Both the position numbers and the translations under genes were made by a program. DNA of 64,000 nt from Streptomyces sp. CA-278952 (GTDB taxonomy: Bacteria > Actinomycetota > Actinomycetes > Streptomycetales > Streptomycetaceae). Positions 52,622-61,020 of this stretch are shown here, piece by piece (within the stretch, counting starts at the first letter, position 1; each line of letters begins with the position of its first letter). The notes beneath the pieces are model-generated. The model had not been told where the DNA came from and searched no databases. It saw only the letters and a list, made by a program, of their open reading frames with translations. The DNA lies in NCBI RefSeq assembly GCF_028747205.1, contig NZ_CP112880.1, positions 6,541,001 to 6,605,000 of the forward strand, in the 5' to 3' direction.

Positions 52622-53343
52622 CGCGGGCCCCCGCCCGGACCTGCCGCCCCCTCCAGCAGGGCCGGAGCGGCGAACCGCCCGCTGGCCGGCCGCTCCCGCA
52701 CCAGCCGCAGGAACGCGGGCGCCACGCTCTCCGGCGTCGGCCGCACCTCGTCCGCCTCCTCGGGGACCGCCGCGGCGTACAGGTCCGTCGCCATGTCACC
52801 CGGGTCGACCGCCCACACCCGCAGCCCCGGCTCCTCCTCGCCCAGGACCGCCGCCAACTGGTCCAGCGCCGCCTTCGACGCCCCGTAACCGCCCCACGTC
52901 GGGTACGGCTCCGCCGCCGCGTCCGAGCTGATCACCACCACCGCCCCCGCCTCCGCGGCCCGCAGCGACGGCAACGCCTCCTGGACGAGGCCGAGCGCCG
53001 CCACCACATTGGTCTCCAGCGCCCGCCGCAACCCCTCCAGCGGCAGCGCGTCCAGCCGGACCAGCGGTTCCGCGCCCAGCACGCTCGCGTTGCTCACCAA
53101 CAGATCGAGACCGCCCAGCGACCGGGCGGCCGCCACCAGATCCGCCCGGTGCGCCGCGTCCGTGACGTCCCCCGGCACCGCCACCACCCGCGTCCCGGAC
53201 CGCCCGCGCAACTCCCGCGCCGTGTCCTCCAGCACCCCGGCGGTCCGGGCGTCCAGCACCAGGTCCCACCCCTGCCCGGCCAGCGCCGTCGCCAGCGCGC
53301 GCCCCAGCCCCTTCGAACCACCCGTGATCACAGCGACCGGCAT
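52618..53343 (-). CDS. SDR family NAD(P)-dependent oxidoreductase
   Basis: A 241-residue classical SDR. Cofactor motif ITGGSKGLGRALATAL (about 6-21), LVSNASVLGAEPLV (about 82-95), catalytic Ser in VVVISSDAAAEPYPT (about 130-144) and YGASKAALDQLAAVL with the Tyr-Lys pair; DPGDMATDLY follows. ATG 53343 has GAGGGG nine bases upstream; the upstream in-frame extension is Arg-rich and rejected. Its stop overlaps the QueA-like GTG. The pairing of an SDR with a QueA-like gene may reflect a joint pathway; the substrate is unknown. Confidence 0.88.
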   Translation of the reverse strand: MPVAVITGGSKGLGRALATALAGQGWDLVLDARTAGVLEDTARELRGRSGTRVVAVPGDVTDAAHRADLVAAARSLGGLDLLVSNASVLGAEPLVRLDALPLEGLRRALETNVVAALGLVQEALPSLRAAEAGAVVVISSDAAAEPYPTWGGYGASKAALDQLAAVLGEEEPGLRVWAVDPGDMATDLYAAAVPEEADEVRPTPESVAPAFLRLVRERPASGRFAAPALLEGAAGPGGGPR

Positions 53344-53475
53344 GGTGACCGTCCCCTCAGTACCCTCGGTTTCCGCCGGGAAGCCCCGGCGAACCCACCG
53401 TAGGAAGCCCCGGCCGCACCGCGCCTCGCCCCGGAGCCGCACCCGTACCCGGTACTTCGGCGTAGGTCCCGAGCA

Positions 53476-53520
53476 GTCCTAGGACCTTCGGCCTAGAGGC
53501 CCGCCGCCCGGACCTAGGCC
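53476..53520. promoter_or_regulatory. CTAG-rich palindrome cluster before the sensor kinase
   Basis: Within 45 bases there are gtcctaggac (53476-53485), ggaccttcggcc (53482-53493), ggcctagaggcc (53490-53501) and a further cctagg (53513-53518). CTAG is normally rare in such GC-rich DNA. The ggaccttcggcc form resembles DosR/DevR-type operators, so a NarL-family regulator could bind here. Confidence 0.5.
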
Positions 53521-53574
53521 ACCCGCAAAGCCACCACCGACCCCGGCCCGATACGGCCGCGCGGCCCCCGCCGG

Positions 53575-53580
53575 TACGGT
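53575..53580 (+). promoter_or_regulatory. -10 hexamer tacggt, leaderless kinase promoter
   Basis: Six bases (gatccc) separate tacggt from ATG 53587 and no ribosome binding site is present. Confidence 0.55.
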
Positions 53581-53586
53581 GATCCC

Positions 53587-54732
53587 ATGAGTCATCGCCC
53601 ACCGTCGGGCCTCGCCGCGGTGAGTGCCGCGCTCCTCGCCATGAGCCGGCACCTCGAAGTGGGCGACGTCCTCAAGACGATCGTCGCCTCCGCCCGTGAA
53701 CTGCTCGACGCCCAGTACGCGGCCCTCGGCGTCCCGGACGACCACGGCGGCTTCGCCCAGTTCGTGGTCGACGGCGTCAGCGACGAACAGTGGAAGGCCA
53801 TCGGCCCGCTGCCCCGCCAGCACGGCATCCTCGCCTCGATGCTCCACCAGGCGAAGCCCGAACGCCTCGCCGACGTCCGCGAGGACCCCCGCTTCGAGGG
53901 CTGGCCCGACGCCCACCCCGACATGTCCGACTTCCTCGGCCTGCCCATCACGGACGGCGACGAGATCATCGGAGCACTGTTCCTCGCCAACAAGCTGTGC
54001 CCCAAGCCCGAGGGCGGCTGCGGCTTCACCGCCGAGGACGAGGAACTGCTCCAGATGCTCGCCCAGCACGCCGCCATCGCGCTCACCAACGCCCGCCTCT
54101 ACGAGCGCAGCCGCGAACTGACCATCGCCGAGGAACGCTCCCGGCTGGCCCACGAACTGCACGACGCGGTCAGCCAGAAGCTGTTCTCGCTCCGCCTCAC
54201 CGCCCAGGCCGCCACCGCCCTCGTCGACCGCGACCCGGTCCGCGCCAAGGGCGAACTCCAGCAGGTCGCCGCCCTCGCCGCCGAGGCGGTCGACGAGCTA
54301 CGGGCCGCCGTCGTGGAACTGCGCCCCGCCGCCCTCGACGAGGACGGGCTCATCGCCACCCTCCGCACCCAGATCCAGGTCCTGGACCGGGCGCACGCCG
54401 CCGAGGTCGCCTTCGAGAGCCGCGGAGTGCGCGCGCTGCCCGCCGCCCAGGAGGAAGCGCTGCTCCGGGTCGCTCAGGAAGCCCTCCACAACGCCCTGCG
54501 CCATTCCGGTGCGGAGCGCGTGAGCGTCACCCTGGTCCGGCGTGGCACCGACACCGTCCTCCGTGTCACCGACGACGGGGCAGGCTTTGACCCCACCGCC
54601 GTGCGGCGGGCGGGCCGCCACCTCGGCCTCGTCTCCATGCGCCACCGGGCGAACAGCGTCGGCGGCCGACTCACCGTTGCCTCGGAGCCCGGCAAGGGCG
54701 CCACGATCGAGATGGAGGTCCCCGGTGGCTGA
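53587..54732 (+). CDS. GAF-domain sensor histidine kinase (NarL-type partner)
   Basis: A 381-residue cytoplasmic kinase with no transmembrane helix. One GAF domain (about 15-170: DVLKTIVASARELLDAQYAA through DEIIGALFLANKLC) should bind a ligand. The HisKA_3 box ERSRLAHELHDAVSQKLFSL (about 180-199) holds the phosphorylated His, and the HATPase region has RVAQEALHNALRHSG (N box), VTDDGAGFDP (G1) and GRHLGLVSMRHRAN (G2). It resembles DevS/DosS-type kinases but with a single GAF. The regulator gene overlaps its end by eight bases. Confidence 0.92.
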   Translation: MSHRPPSGLAAVSAALLAMSRHLEVGDVLKTIVASARELLDAQYAALGVPDDHGGFAQFVVDGVSDEQWKAIGPLPRQHGILASMLHQAKPERLADVREDPRFEGWPDAHPDMSDFLGLPITDGDEIIGALFLANKLCPKPEGGCGFTAEDEELLQMLAQHAAIALTNARLYERSRELTIAEERSRLAHELHDAVSQKLFSLRLTAQAATALVDRDPVRAKGELQQVAALAAEAVDELRAAVVELRPAALDEDGLIATLRTQIQVLDRAHAAEVAFESRGVRALPAAQEEALLRVAQEALHNALRHSGAERVSVTLVRRGTDTVLRVTDDGAGFDPTAVRRAGRHLGLVSMRHRANSVGGRLTVASEPGKGATIEMEVPGG

Positions 54733-55369
54733 CAAGACCATCAGGGTGCTGCTGGTCGACGACCATCAGGTGGTCCGCCGCGGACTGCGTACGTTCCTGG
54801 AGATCCAGGAGGACATAGAGGTCGTCGGCGAGGCGTCAGACGGCGCGGAGGGCGTGGCCCGGACCGAGGAGCTCCGCCCCGACATCGTGCTGATGGACAT
54901 CAAGATGCCCGGCACCGACGGCATCGAGGCCCTGCGCCGCCTCCGGGAGCTCGACAACCCCGCAAAGGTACTCATCGTCACCAGCTTCACCGAGCAGCGC
55001 ACAGTGGTCCCCGCCCTGCGCGCCGGAGCCTCCGGTTACGTGTACAAGGACGTCGACCCGGACGCCCTGGCCGGGGCGATCCGCTCGGTCCACGCCGGTC
55101 ACGTCCTGCTCCAGCCGGAGGTCGCGGGAGCGCTGCTCGCCCAGGACGACGCGGGCACCGGCACGGGCCGGGGGAGCACGCTCACGGAGCGGGAACGCGA
55201 AGTCCTCGGCCTCATCGCGGACGGGCGTTCGAACCGCGAGATCGCCCGTGCGTTCGTCCTCTCGGAGAAGACGGTCAAGACGCATGTGTCGAACATCCTG
55301 ATGAAGCTCGACGTGGCCGACCGGACCCAGGCGGCGCTGTGGGCGGTACGCAACGGAGCGGCGGGCTGA
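54725..55369 (+). CDS. NarL/FixJ family response regulator
   Basis: A 214-residue regulator. The receiver domain starts IRVLLVDDHQVVRRGLRTFL, with the phospho-Asp at residue 58 (VLMDIKMPG), Thr in VLIVTSFTEQ and Lys in GYVYKDVDPDAL. The LuxR-type helix-turn-helix (about 150-205) reads LTEREREVLGLIADGRSNRE and SEKTVKTHVSNILMKLDV. GTG 54725 lies inside the kinase gene, so translation is coupled. It should be phosphorylated by the GAF kinase. Possible targets include the palindrome cluster at 53476-53520. Confidence 0.93.
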   Translation: MADKTIRVLLVDDHQVVRRGLRTFLEIQEDIEVVGEASDGAEGVARTEELRPDIVLMDIKMPGTDGIEALRRLRELDNPAKVLIVTSFTEQRTVVPALRAGASGYVYKDVDPDALAGAIRSVHAGHVLLQPEVAGALLAQDDAGTGTGRGSTLTEREREVLGLIADGRSNREIARAFVLSEKTVKTHVSNILMKLDVADRTQAALWAVRNGAAG

Positions 55370-55512
55370 CGCCGGCACCGCCGGGTCCCGTCCGGGCTGA
55401 GATTCATACTGTCGGGTGTATGTCACCCGTACGGCGCATCCTTCCGGGCCGCACGGCGTTCTCCAGGGCGTGCTGCGACGGCTTGTCGCAGCCTTTCTAG
55501 GAGGATCCTGAA

Positions 55513-55764
55513 GTGAAGAACCTGAAGAAGGCCGCCGCCGTCACCATGATCGCGGGCGGGCTCATCGCCGCCGGCGCCGGAGCCGCCTCGGCCACCGGCC
55601 ACAGCGGCGCCGACGCCCACGGCGTGGCCACCCACTCCCCGGGCGTCGCCAGCGGCAACCTCGCGCAGGTTCCCGTCGCCGTCCCGGTGAACGTGGTCGG
55701 CAACACGGTCAACGTGGTGGGCCTGCTCAACCCGGCCTTCGGCAACCTCGGCCTCAACCACTGA
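55513..55764 (+). CDS. chpE: Short chaplin ChpE
   Basis: An 83-residue secreted chaplin, a surface-active amyloid-forming protein coating aerial hyphae. Signal peptide: KNLKKAAAVTMIAGGLIAAG, cut near ASA-TG. The mature chaplin domain is about 55 residues: GHSGADAHGVATHSPGVASG, then NLAQVPVAVPVNVVGNTVNV and VGLLNPAFGNLGL. It has no Cys, as I remember for ChpE, whereas most short chaplins have two. AGGAGG lies before GTG 55513. It is monocistronic and ends at a 13-bp hairpin. S. coelicolor chpE (SCO1800, from memory) is the match. Confidence 0.95.
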   Translation: MKNLKKAAAVTMIAGGLIAAGAGAASATGHSGADAHGVATHSPGVASGNLAQVPVAVPVNVVGNTVNVVGLLNPAFGNLGLNH

Positions 55765-55785
55765 CCCACCCCCCGAAGGCCACTC

Positions 55786-55832
55786 CGAAAGCCGGACGCC
55801 CCTACATCCCCCAAGGGCCCGTCCGGCTTTCG
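55786..55832. terminator. 13-bp hairpin after chpE
   Basis: cgaaagccggacg (55786-55798) pairs exactly with cgtccggctttcg (55820-55832). Confidence 0.8.
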
Positions 55833-55847
55833 CCGCCCCGCACCTCT

Positions 55848-55950
55848 CCAGCGCGTCCGGCGCTTGAAGACGGACCCCCCCGAGCCGGGGACCCCGAGGC
55901 CAGGGCCCCGCTCCCGGGGGCACCCCAGCCCGTCCGGCGCTTGAGGACAG
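55848..55950. repeat. Two copies of a dispersed Streptomyces repeat
   Basis: ccagcgcgtccggcgcttga (55848-55867) and ccagcccgtccggcgcttga (55925-55944) share a 26-base unit, with GC-rich inverted repeats between. The same family occurs in the cobQ 3' end (3163-3211). Confidence 0.75.
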
Positions 55951-55963
55951 AAGGCCCGCGGCC

Positions 55964-56749
55964 CTACCGCCGCACCTCCCCGCCCTCCACATACGCGTTG
56001 TACGCCGCCACCTGAGCCCGTCGAGCCACCCGCTCCACCGGCCGCAACGCCTCCCCCCGCGCCGCGATCTCCGACGCGCTCACCGCACCGCCGTGCCCGT
56101 TCTCGTACGCCACCGAGACCAGCAGCCCCACCCGCTGCGCCATCTCCAGCACCCGCACCGCCCGCGGCGGATACCCGGGCGCCAGCACCTCGCGCCCCAG
56201 CTCCGCCCGCGCCCGGTACGCGTCCACCGCGGCCTCCGCCACCGGCCCGGAACCGGCCACGTCCAGCCGCGACAGCACCGCCGTCGCATCCCGCAACGCC
56301 TCCGCCAGCTCCCGCTCCGCCTCGCCCAGCGACGGCACGTCGGCGGGCGGCGCCTCCCGTACCGGCAGCACCCGCCACACCACCTCGACGTGCAGATCCC
56401 CGGCCGGCCCCGCCTCGGTGATCTCCGGCACCAGCCCGTACGGCACTCCGTACGCGACCACCGCCTCCTGGGCCTCCAGCGCCCGCGCGTTGAAATCGGG
56501 CGGACCGCTCAGCCCCAGCGGATGCCCCGGCACCGGCAGCGCCACCCGGAAGCCGGTCGCCCCCAACCCCCTCAGCCGGCCGAGCGCCAGCGTGAGCCCG
56601 ACCGGCCCCGCCTCGCCCGGCAGTCCATCGACGCGGTGCACCGCGTCCTCCCCGACAATCGCGAGGGCCGCCTCGTCCGGCGAGACGAGTCCCGCCAGAA
56701 GCGCGTTTCCCCAAGCGGCCAACAACCCTGAACGTGGTTCGACAAGCAT
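55964..56749 (-). CDS. Conserved actinobacterial hypothetical protein, 261 residues
   Basis: Not recognised as an enzyme. The protein begins MLVEPRSGLLAAWGNALLAG, followed by an alpha/beta region (GLTLALGRLRGLGATGFRVA, PVPGHPLGLSGPPDFN) and a helical half (ERELAEALRDATAVLSRLDV, VRVLEMAQRVGLLVSVAYEN). No signal or transmembrane segment is seen. ATG 56749 is six bases after a taggct hexamer, suggesting a leaderless mRNA. It is convergent with chpE, with dispersed repeats between them. Function unknown. Confidence 0.78.
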   Translation of the reverse strand: MLVEPRSGLLAAWGNALLAGLVSPDEAALAIVGEDAVHRVDGLPGEAGPVGLTLALGRLRGLGATGFRVALPVPGHPLGLSGPPDFNARALEAQEAVVAYGVPYGLVPEITEAGPAGDLHVEVVWRVLPVREAPPADVPSLGEAERELAEALRDATAVLSRLDVAGSGPVAEAAVDAYRARAELGREVLAPGYPPRAVRVLEMAQRVGLLVSVAYENGHGGAVSASEIAARGEALRPVERVARRAQVAAYNAYVEGGEVRR

Positions 56750-56755
56750 GCCGAC

Positions 56756-56761
56756 AGCCTA
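56756..56761 (-). promoter_or_regulatory. -10 hexamer taggct, leaderless promoter
   Basis: On the minus strand taggct, then gtcggc, then ATG 56749. Confidence 0.5.
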
Positions 56762-56881
56762 GGCAACGCCTGGGAACGGCCCTCACGCCTGAAGCACTCG
56801 CGCGGTGGCGTAGGTTTTCCCTGGGAGCCGTGCCCACCGGCACGCGACGATCGACGAGACTGCATGGGGAGACAACGCGCC

Positions 56882-57679
56882 ATGAGCGATGTATTGGAGC
56901 TGGTGGACGTATCCGTGGTCCGCGACGGACGCGCTCTGGTGGACGATGTCTCCTGGTCGGTCAAGGAGGGGGAGCGCTGGGTCATCCTGGGCCCCAACGG
57001 CGCCGGCAAGACGACCCTCCTCAACCTCGCCTCCAGCTACCTCTTCCCGAGCACGGGAACGGCCACGATCCTCGGCGAACAGCTCGGCGGCGTCGGCACC
57101 GACGTCTTCGAGCTCCGCCCCCGGATCGGCATGGCGGGCGTGGCGATGGCCGACAAGCTGCCCAAGCGCCAGACGGTGCTGCAGACGGTCCTCACCGCCG
57201 CGTACGGCATGACCGCCACCTGGCACGAGAACTACGAAGCCGTCGACGAGGAGCGCGCCCGCGCCTTCCTCGACCGCCTCGGCATGACCGAGTACCTGGA
57301 CCGCAGGTTCGGCACGCTCTCCGAAGGAGAGCGCAAGCGCACCCTGATCGCCCGCGCCATGATGACCGACCCCGAACTGCTGCTCCTGGACGAGCCCGCC
57401 GCCGGGCTCGACCTCGGTGGGCGCGAGGACCTCGTACGCCGCCTCGGCCGCCTCGCCCGCGACCCGCTCGCCCCCTCCATGATCATGGTCACCCACCATG
57501 TCGAGGAGATCGCGCCGGGGTTCACCCACGTTCTGATGATCCGCCAGGGCAAGATCCTCGCGGCCGGCCCCATGGAGACGGAGCTCAGCTCCCGCAATCT
57601 CTCCCTCTGCTTCGGCCTGCCGCTCATCGTCGAGCACACCGGCGACCGCTACACCGCGCACGGCCTTCCGCTCTCCTGA
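56882..57679 (+). CDS. ABC transporter ATP-binding protein, stand-alone
   Basis: A 265-residue ATPase. Walker A is LGPNGAGKTTLLNLA (about 38-52). The Q-loop region has DVFELRPRIGMAGVAM, the signature is the slightly atypical LSEGERKRTLIARAM (about 142-156), and Walker B is ELLLLDEPAAGLDLGG (about 162-177), with the switch His in MVTHHVEEI. No permease gene is adjacent. It resembles ModF/YlmA-type ATPases of iron or molybdate systems; the partner is unknown. ATG 56882 has GGGAG upstream; the earlier in-frame ATG is 18 bases up. Confidence 0.87.
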   Translation: MSDVLELVDVSVVRDGRALVDDVSWSVKEGERWVILGPNGAGKTTLLNLASSYLFPSTGTATILGEQLGGVGTDVFELRPRIGMAGVAMADKLPKRQTVLQTVLTAAYGMTATWHENYEAVDEERARAFLDRLGMTEYLDRRFGTLSEGERKRTLIARAMMTDPELLLLDEPAAGLDLGGREDLVRRLGRLARDPLAPSMIMVTHHVEEIAPGFTHVLMIRQGKILAAGPMETELSSRNLSLCFGLPLIVEHTGDRYTAHGLPLS

Positions 57680-57800
57680 CCCCGACTCCGCCGCTTACGG
57701 CCCTCCCCGCCGGGCGTCAGCAGGCCCCCGCGCCACGATCGGCAGGCCGTGCACCGCAGTTGGCCACCCGTGCGCCCTGTCGGTGACGCACCGACAGTCC

Positions 57801-57806
57801 TACGAT
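57801..57806 (+). promoter_or_regulatory. -10 hexamer tacgat, leaderless promoter of the nfeD-like gene
   Basis: Six bases separate tacgat from GTG 57813. Confidence 0.55.
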
Positions 57807-57812
57807 GACCAG

Positions 57813-58241
57813 GTGGACATCGACGCATGGGTGTGGTGGCTGATCGGCGCGGTGGGGCTGGGCATCCCCCTCGTCCTGACCGCGATGCCCGAATTCGGGA
57901 TGTTCGCCGTCGGGGCGGTGGCCGCATCGGCCGTCGCCGCCCTCGGCGGCGGAATCGTCGCCCAGGTTCTGGTTTTCGTCCTGGTCTCGGTCGCGCTGAT
58001 CGCCGTCGTGCGCCCGATCGCCGCCAGACACCGGGCGGGCCAGGCCGGGCACGCCAGCGGCATCGACGCCCTGAAGGGGCGTCAGGCGGTCGTGCTGAAA
58101 CGGGTATCGGCCTCCGGGGGGCGCATCAAGCTCGCCGGTGAGGTCTGGTCGGCCCGCACGCTCGACGCCGACCAGGTCTTCGAACCCGGCAGCCAGGTCG
58201 ATGTCGTGGACATCGACGGAGCGACGGCCGTCGTCATGTGA
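57813..58241 (+). CDS. NfeD-like membrane protein
   Basis: A 142-residue NfeD1b-type protein. Two or three helices occupy about 5-75 (WVWWLIGAVGLGIPLVLTAM; VLVFVLVSVALIAVVRPIAA). A C-terminal OB-fold (about 90-142) has GRQAVVLKRVSASGGRIKLA and DQVFEPGSQVDVVDIDG. NfeD proteins are normally encoded beside an SPFH protein, as here (164 bases downstream), and together shape membrane microdomains. GTG 57813 is preferred because the tacgat hexamer lies six bases upstream. Confidence 0.9.
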   Translation: MDIDAWVWWLIGAVGLGIPLVLTAMPEFGMFAVGAVAASAVAALGGGIVAQVLVFVLVSVALIAVVRPIAARHRAGQAGHASGIDALKGRQAVVLKRVSASGGRIKLAGEVWSARTLDADQVFEPGSQVDVVDIDGATAVVM

Positions 58242-58405
58242 CCGAAGCGTGCACGTGGCGGGCCCCGGTCTGCCAGACTCGAAGTCGATCATGTCGACCA
58301 TCATGAGAACTCGGACCGGCCCGCAACGCAGGACCACCGGCCCCGCCTGTGCACCGACCCCGACCACCGCGATCCACCGGCCAACCGAAGGACACGAGAG
58401 ACACC

Positions 58406-59413
58406 ATGAACTCGATCGTCATCGTTCTGATCATTCTGGTGGTGCTCGTCTTCATCGCCCTGATCAAGACGATTCAGGTCATCCCGCAGGCCAGCGCCGC
58501 CATCGTGGAGCGGTTCGGCCGCTACACCCGCACCCTCAACGCGGGCCTGAACATCGTCGTCCCGTTCATCGACTCGATCCGCAACCGGATCGACCTCCGT
58601 GAACAGGTGGTGCCCTTCCCGCCGCAACCGGTGATCACCCAGGACAACCTGGTCGTCAACATCGACACCGTCATCTACTACCAGGTCACCGACGCCCGCG
58701 CCGCGACCTACGAAGTCGCCAGCTACATCCAGGCGATCGAGCAGCTCACCGTCACCACCCTCCGCAACATCATCGGCGGCATGGACCTGGAGCGGACCCT
58801 CACCTCCCGTGAGGAGATCAACGCCGCCCTGCGCGGAGTCCTCGACGAGGCGACCGGCAAATGGGGCATCCGCGTCAACCGCGTCGAGCTCAAGGCCATC
58901 GAGCCGCCGACCTCCATCCAGGACTCGATGGAGAAGCAGATGCGCGCGGACCGCGACAAGCGCGCCGCGATCCTCACCGCCGAGGGCATCAGGCAGTCCC
59001 AGATCCTCACCGCCGAGGGCGAGAAGCAGTCCGCGATCCTGCGGGCCGAAGGCGAGTCGAAGGCGGCGGCCCTGCGCGCCGAAGGCGAAGCCCAGGCCGT
59101 CCGCACGGTCTTCGAGGCCATCCACGCCGGAGACCCGGACCAGAAGCTCCTCTCGTACCAGTACCTCCAGATGCTCCCGAAGATCGCCGAGGGCGACGCC
59201 AACAAGCTCTGGATCGTGCCCAGCGAGATCGGCGACGCGCTCAAGGGACTCAGCGGAGCCTTCGGGAACCTCGGTGGTGGCACGCCCGGCTTCAACACCG
59301 GCGGCAATGGCGGCAACGGCAACGGCAATGGCGGGAACGGCAACGGCGGCAACGGCCACGGCTCCATCCCCGCCCCGGCGGTGGAACGACGCGAGGAACC
59401 CCCGGTCTCCTGA
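58406..59413 (+). CDS. SPFH/Band 7 (stomatin/flotillin-like) protein
   Basis: A 335-residue membrane-anchored scaffold. Helix NSIVIVLIILVVLVFIALIK (about 2-21) is followed by the SPFH domain (ASAAIVERFGRYTRTLNAGL; VVNIDTVIYYQVTDARAATY; RTLTSREEINAALRGVLDEA). A coiled-coil segment with Ala/Glu/Gly repeats (ILTAEGIRQSQILTAEGEKQ then AILRAEGESKAAALRAEGEA) extends to about 245. The tail (about 285-325) is Gly/Asn-rich with GGNGNGN runs. ATG 58406 has GAAGGA upstream. The neighbouring NfeD-like gene supports a shared microdomain function. The TSUP gene follows 78 bases later. Confidence 0.92.
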   Translation: MNSIVIVLIILVVLVFIALIKTIQVIPQASAAIVERFGRYTRTLNAGLNIVVPFIDSIRNRIDLREQVVPFPPQPVITQDNLVVNIDTVIYYQVTDARAATYEVASYIQAIEQLTVTTLRNIIGGMDLERTLTSREEINAALRGVLDEATGKWGIRVNRVELKAIEPPTSIQDSMEKQMRADRDKRAAILTAEGIRQSQILTAEGEKQSAILRAEGESKAAALRAEGEAQAVRTVFEAIHAGDPDQKLLSYQYLQMLPKIAEGDANKLWIVPSEIGDALKGLSGAFGNLGGGTPGFNTGGNGGNGNGNGGNGNGGNGHGSIPAPAVERREEPPVS

Positions 59414-59491
59414 CCCGAAGGCCCTTTCGTGCATGATCAGTGAGGCCCCTCGACCTTCATGGCGGGGAGGCGTCACTGACCAACGAAGGAG

Positions 59492-60265
59492 ATGGCCTTG
59501 TCCATCTGGGAAATACTCGCCGTCTTCGCGGCCGGCGTCGGAGCGGGCACGATCAACACGATCGTCGGCTCGGGCACCCTGATCACCTTCCCCGTCCTGC
59601 TCGCCACGGGCCTCCCCCCGGTCACCGCGACCGTGTCCAACGCGCTGGGCCTCATCCCCGGCTCCATCAGCGGGGCCATCGGCTACCGCAAGGAACTCGC
59701 CGGCCAGCGCCGACGCATCCTCAAACTGAGCGTCGGCGCGGCGATCGGCGGCCTCTGCGGGGCGACCCTGCTCCTCGCCCTGCCCTCCACGGCCTTCGAG
59801 ACGATCGTCCCGGTCCTGGTCGCCCTGGCCCTCGTCCTGGTGATCCTGCAACCACGCATCAGCAAAGCCGTCCAGCGCCGCCGCGAACACACCGGGGCCA
59901 CGCCCCGCACCGACGGCGGCCCGCTCCTGTTCACCGGCCTGATGCTCGCCAGCGTCTACGGCGGCTACTTCACCGCCGCCCAGGGGATCATCTACCTGTC
60001 GTTGATGGGCATGCTGCTCGACGACACCATGCAGCGCCTCAACGCCGTCAAGAACGTCCTGGCGGCCGTGGTCAACACCATCGCCGCGCTGTTCTTCCTC
60101 TTCGTGGCCCACTTCGACTGGACGGCCGTCGTCCTCATCGCGGTCGGCTCGGCCATCGGCGGCCAGATAGGGGCCAAGGTCGGCCGCCGCCTGAGCCCCA
60201 CCGTCCTGCGCGCCCTCATCGTGGCCGTCGGCACGATGGCCATCGTCCAACTGCTGCTCCGCTGA
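59492..60265 (+). CDS. TSUP family sulfite/taurine exporter-like protein
   Basis: A 257-residue membrane protein with about eight helices. The repeat motifs of the TauE/SafE family are visible: GAGTINTIVGSGTLITFPVL (about 17-36) with PPVTATVSNALGLIPGSISG, and in the second half GGYFTAAQGIIYLSLMGMLL (about 155-174) with NAVKNVLAAVVNTIAALFFL. Members move sulfite, sulfoacetate or other sulfur anions; the substrate is not readable. ATG 59492 has AAGGAG upstream. It ends at a 12-bp hairpin. Confidence 0.88.
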   Translation: MALSIWEILAVFAAGVGAGTINTIVGSGTLITFPVLLATGLPPVTATVSNALGLIPGSISGAIGYRKELAGQRRRILKLSVGAAIGGLCGATLLLALPSTAFETIVPVLVALALVLVILQPRISKAVQRRREHTGATPRTDGGPLLFTGLMLASVYGGYFTAAQGIIYLSLMGMLLDDTMQRLNAVKNVLAAVVNTIAALFFLFVAHFDWTAVVLIAVGSAIGGQIGAKVGRRLSPTVLRALIVAVGTMAIVQLLLR

Positions 60266-60270
60266 CGTAC

Positions 60271-60298
60271 GTGGGCCCGCCCACAGGGGCGGGCCCAC
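60271..60298. terminator. Perfect 12-bp hairpin after the TSUP gene
   Basis: gtgggcccgccc (60271-60282) pairs with gggcgggcccac (60287-60298) around acag, between convergent genes. Confidence 0.8.
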
Positions 60299-60372
60299 GG
60301 GGATACACCACCCGACGTACGCCGACTACGTCACGGCTCCCCGCAGCCGCGTCGGACGATCGTTCCGGCGCC

Positions 60373-60882
60373 CTACGCCGCCGCTGCCCGGTCCAGCCAC
60401 TCCGGCAGCGCCGAGCGGTCGCCGGCCCCCATCGCCAGCAGCATCGCCTCGGCGGGGGAGGGGACGAACGGTTGCTTCAGCAGCGGCATCCCCGCCTGGT
60501 CGGGCGTCCGGGCGGCCTTGCGGTGATTGTCCTCGGCACAGGAGGCCACCGTGTTCAGCCAGGTGTCCTGCCCGCCCTGGGCACGCGGCACCACATGGTC
60601 GACGGTGGACGCCCGCCGCCCGCAGTACGCGCACCGGTGCTGGTCCCGTATCAGCACACCCCTTCTGGACCACGGGGCCTGTCTTCGGAACGGCACCCGT
60701 ACGTACCGGCAGAGCCGGATCACCCGGGGCACCGGAATGTCCACGGCGGCACCACGCATACGGAGCTCGGGATGCGACTGCTCGACGACGGCCTTGTCCG
60801 TCAGGATCAGGACCACCGCACGGTTCAGCGTCACTGTCGACAGCGGCTCGAAGCTCGCGTTGAGAACCAGCGTGTCACGCAT
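60373..60882 (-). CDS. HNH endonuclease family protein
   Basis: A 169-residue protein. The N-terminal half has TLVLNASFEPLSTVTLNRAV, the actinobacterial HNH-associated region, and the C-terminal half the HNH fold: CAYCGRRASTVDHVVPRAQG then GGQDTWLNTVASCAEDNHRK (about 86-125), with two CxxC-type pairs for zinc. These single HNH proteins are widely conserved in actinomycetes; a nuclease role is probable but unproven. ATG 60882 follows GGGAGG. The upstream in-frame extension (to 61008) reads through a terminator and is rejected. Confidence 0.88.
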   Translation of the reverse strand: MRDTLVLNASFEPLSTVTLNRAVVLILTDKAVVEQSHPELRMRGAAVDIPVPRVIRLCRYVRVPFRRQAPWSRRGVLIRDQHRCAYCGRRASTVDHVVPRAQGGQDTWLNTVASCAEDNHRKAARTPDQAGMPLLKQPFVPSPAEAMLLAMGAGDRSALPEWLDRAAAA

Positions 60883-60962
60883 CCTGCCCACCTCCCGTGT
60901 GCCGCCCGCCCCCTGGCAGGCCCGGATCAACTCTGGCTGGGCAGGCCGCGATGGACAACGCA

Positions 60963-61007
60963 ATAAAAAATGCCCTGCTCTGATCTCTCCAAGACCAGAG
61001 CAGGGCA
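60963..61007 (-). terminator. Intrinsic terminator with T tract after the YbhB-like gene
   Basis: On the minus strand tgccctgctctg (61007-60996) pairs with cagagcagggca (60982-60971) and is followed by tttttt. This is a classical intrinsic terminator, rare in this GC-rich window. The stem overlaps no gene. Confidence 0.88.
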
Positions 61008-61020
61008 AACAGCAGACGAA

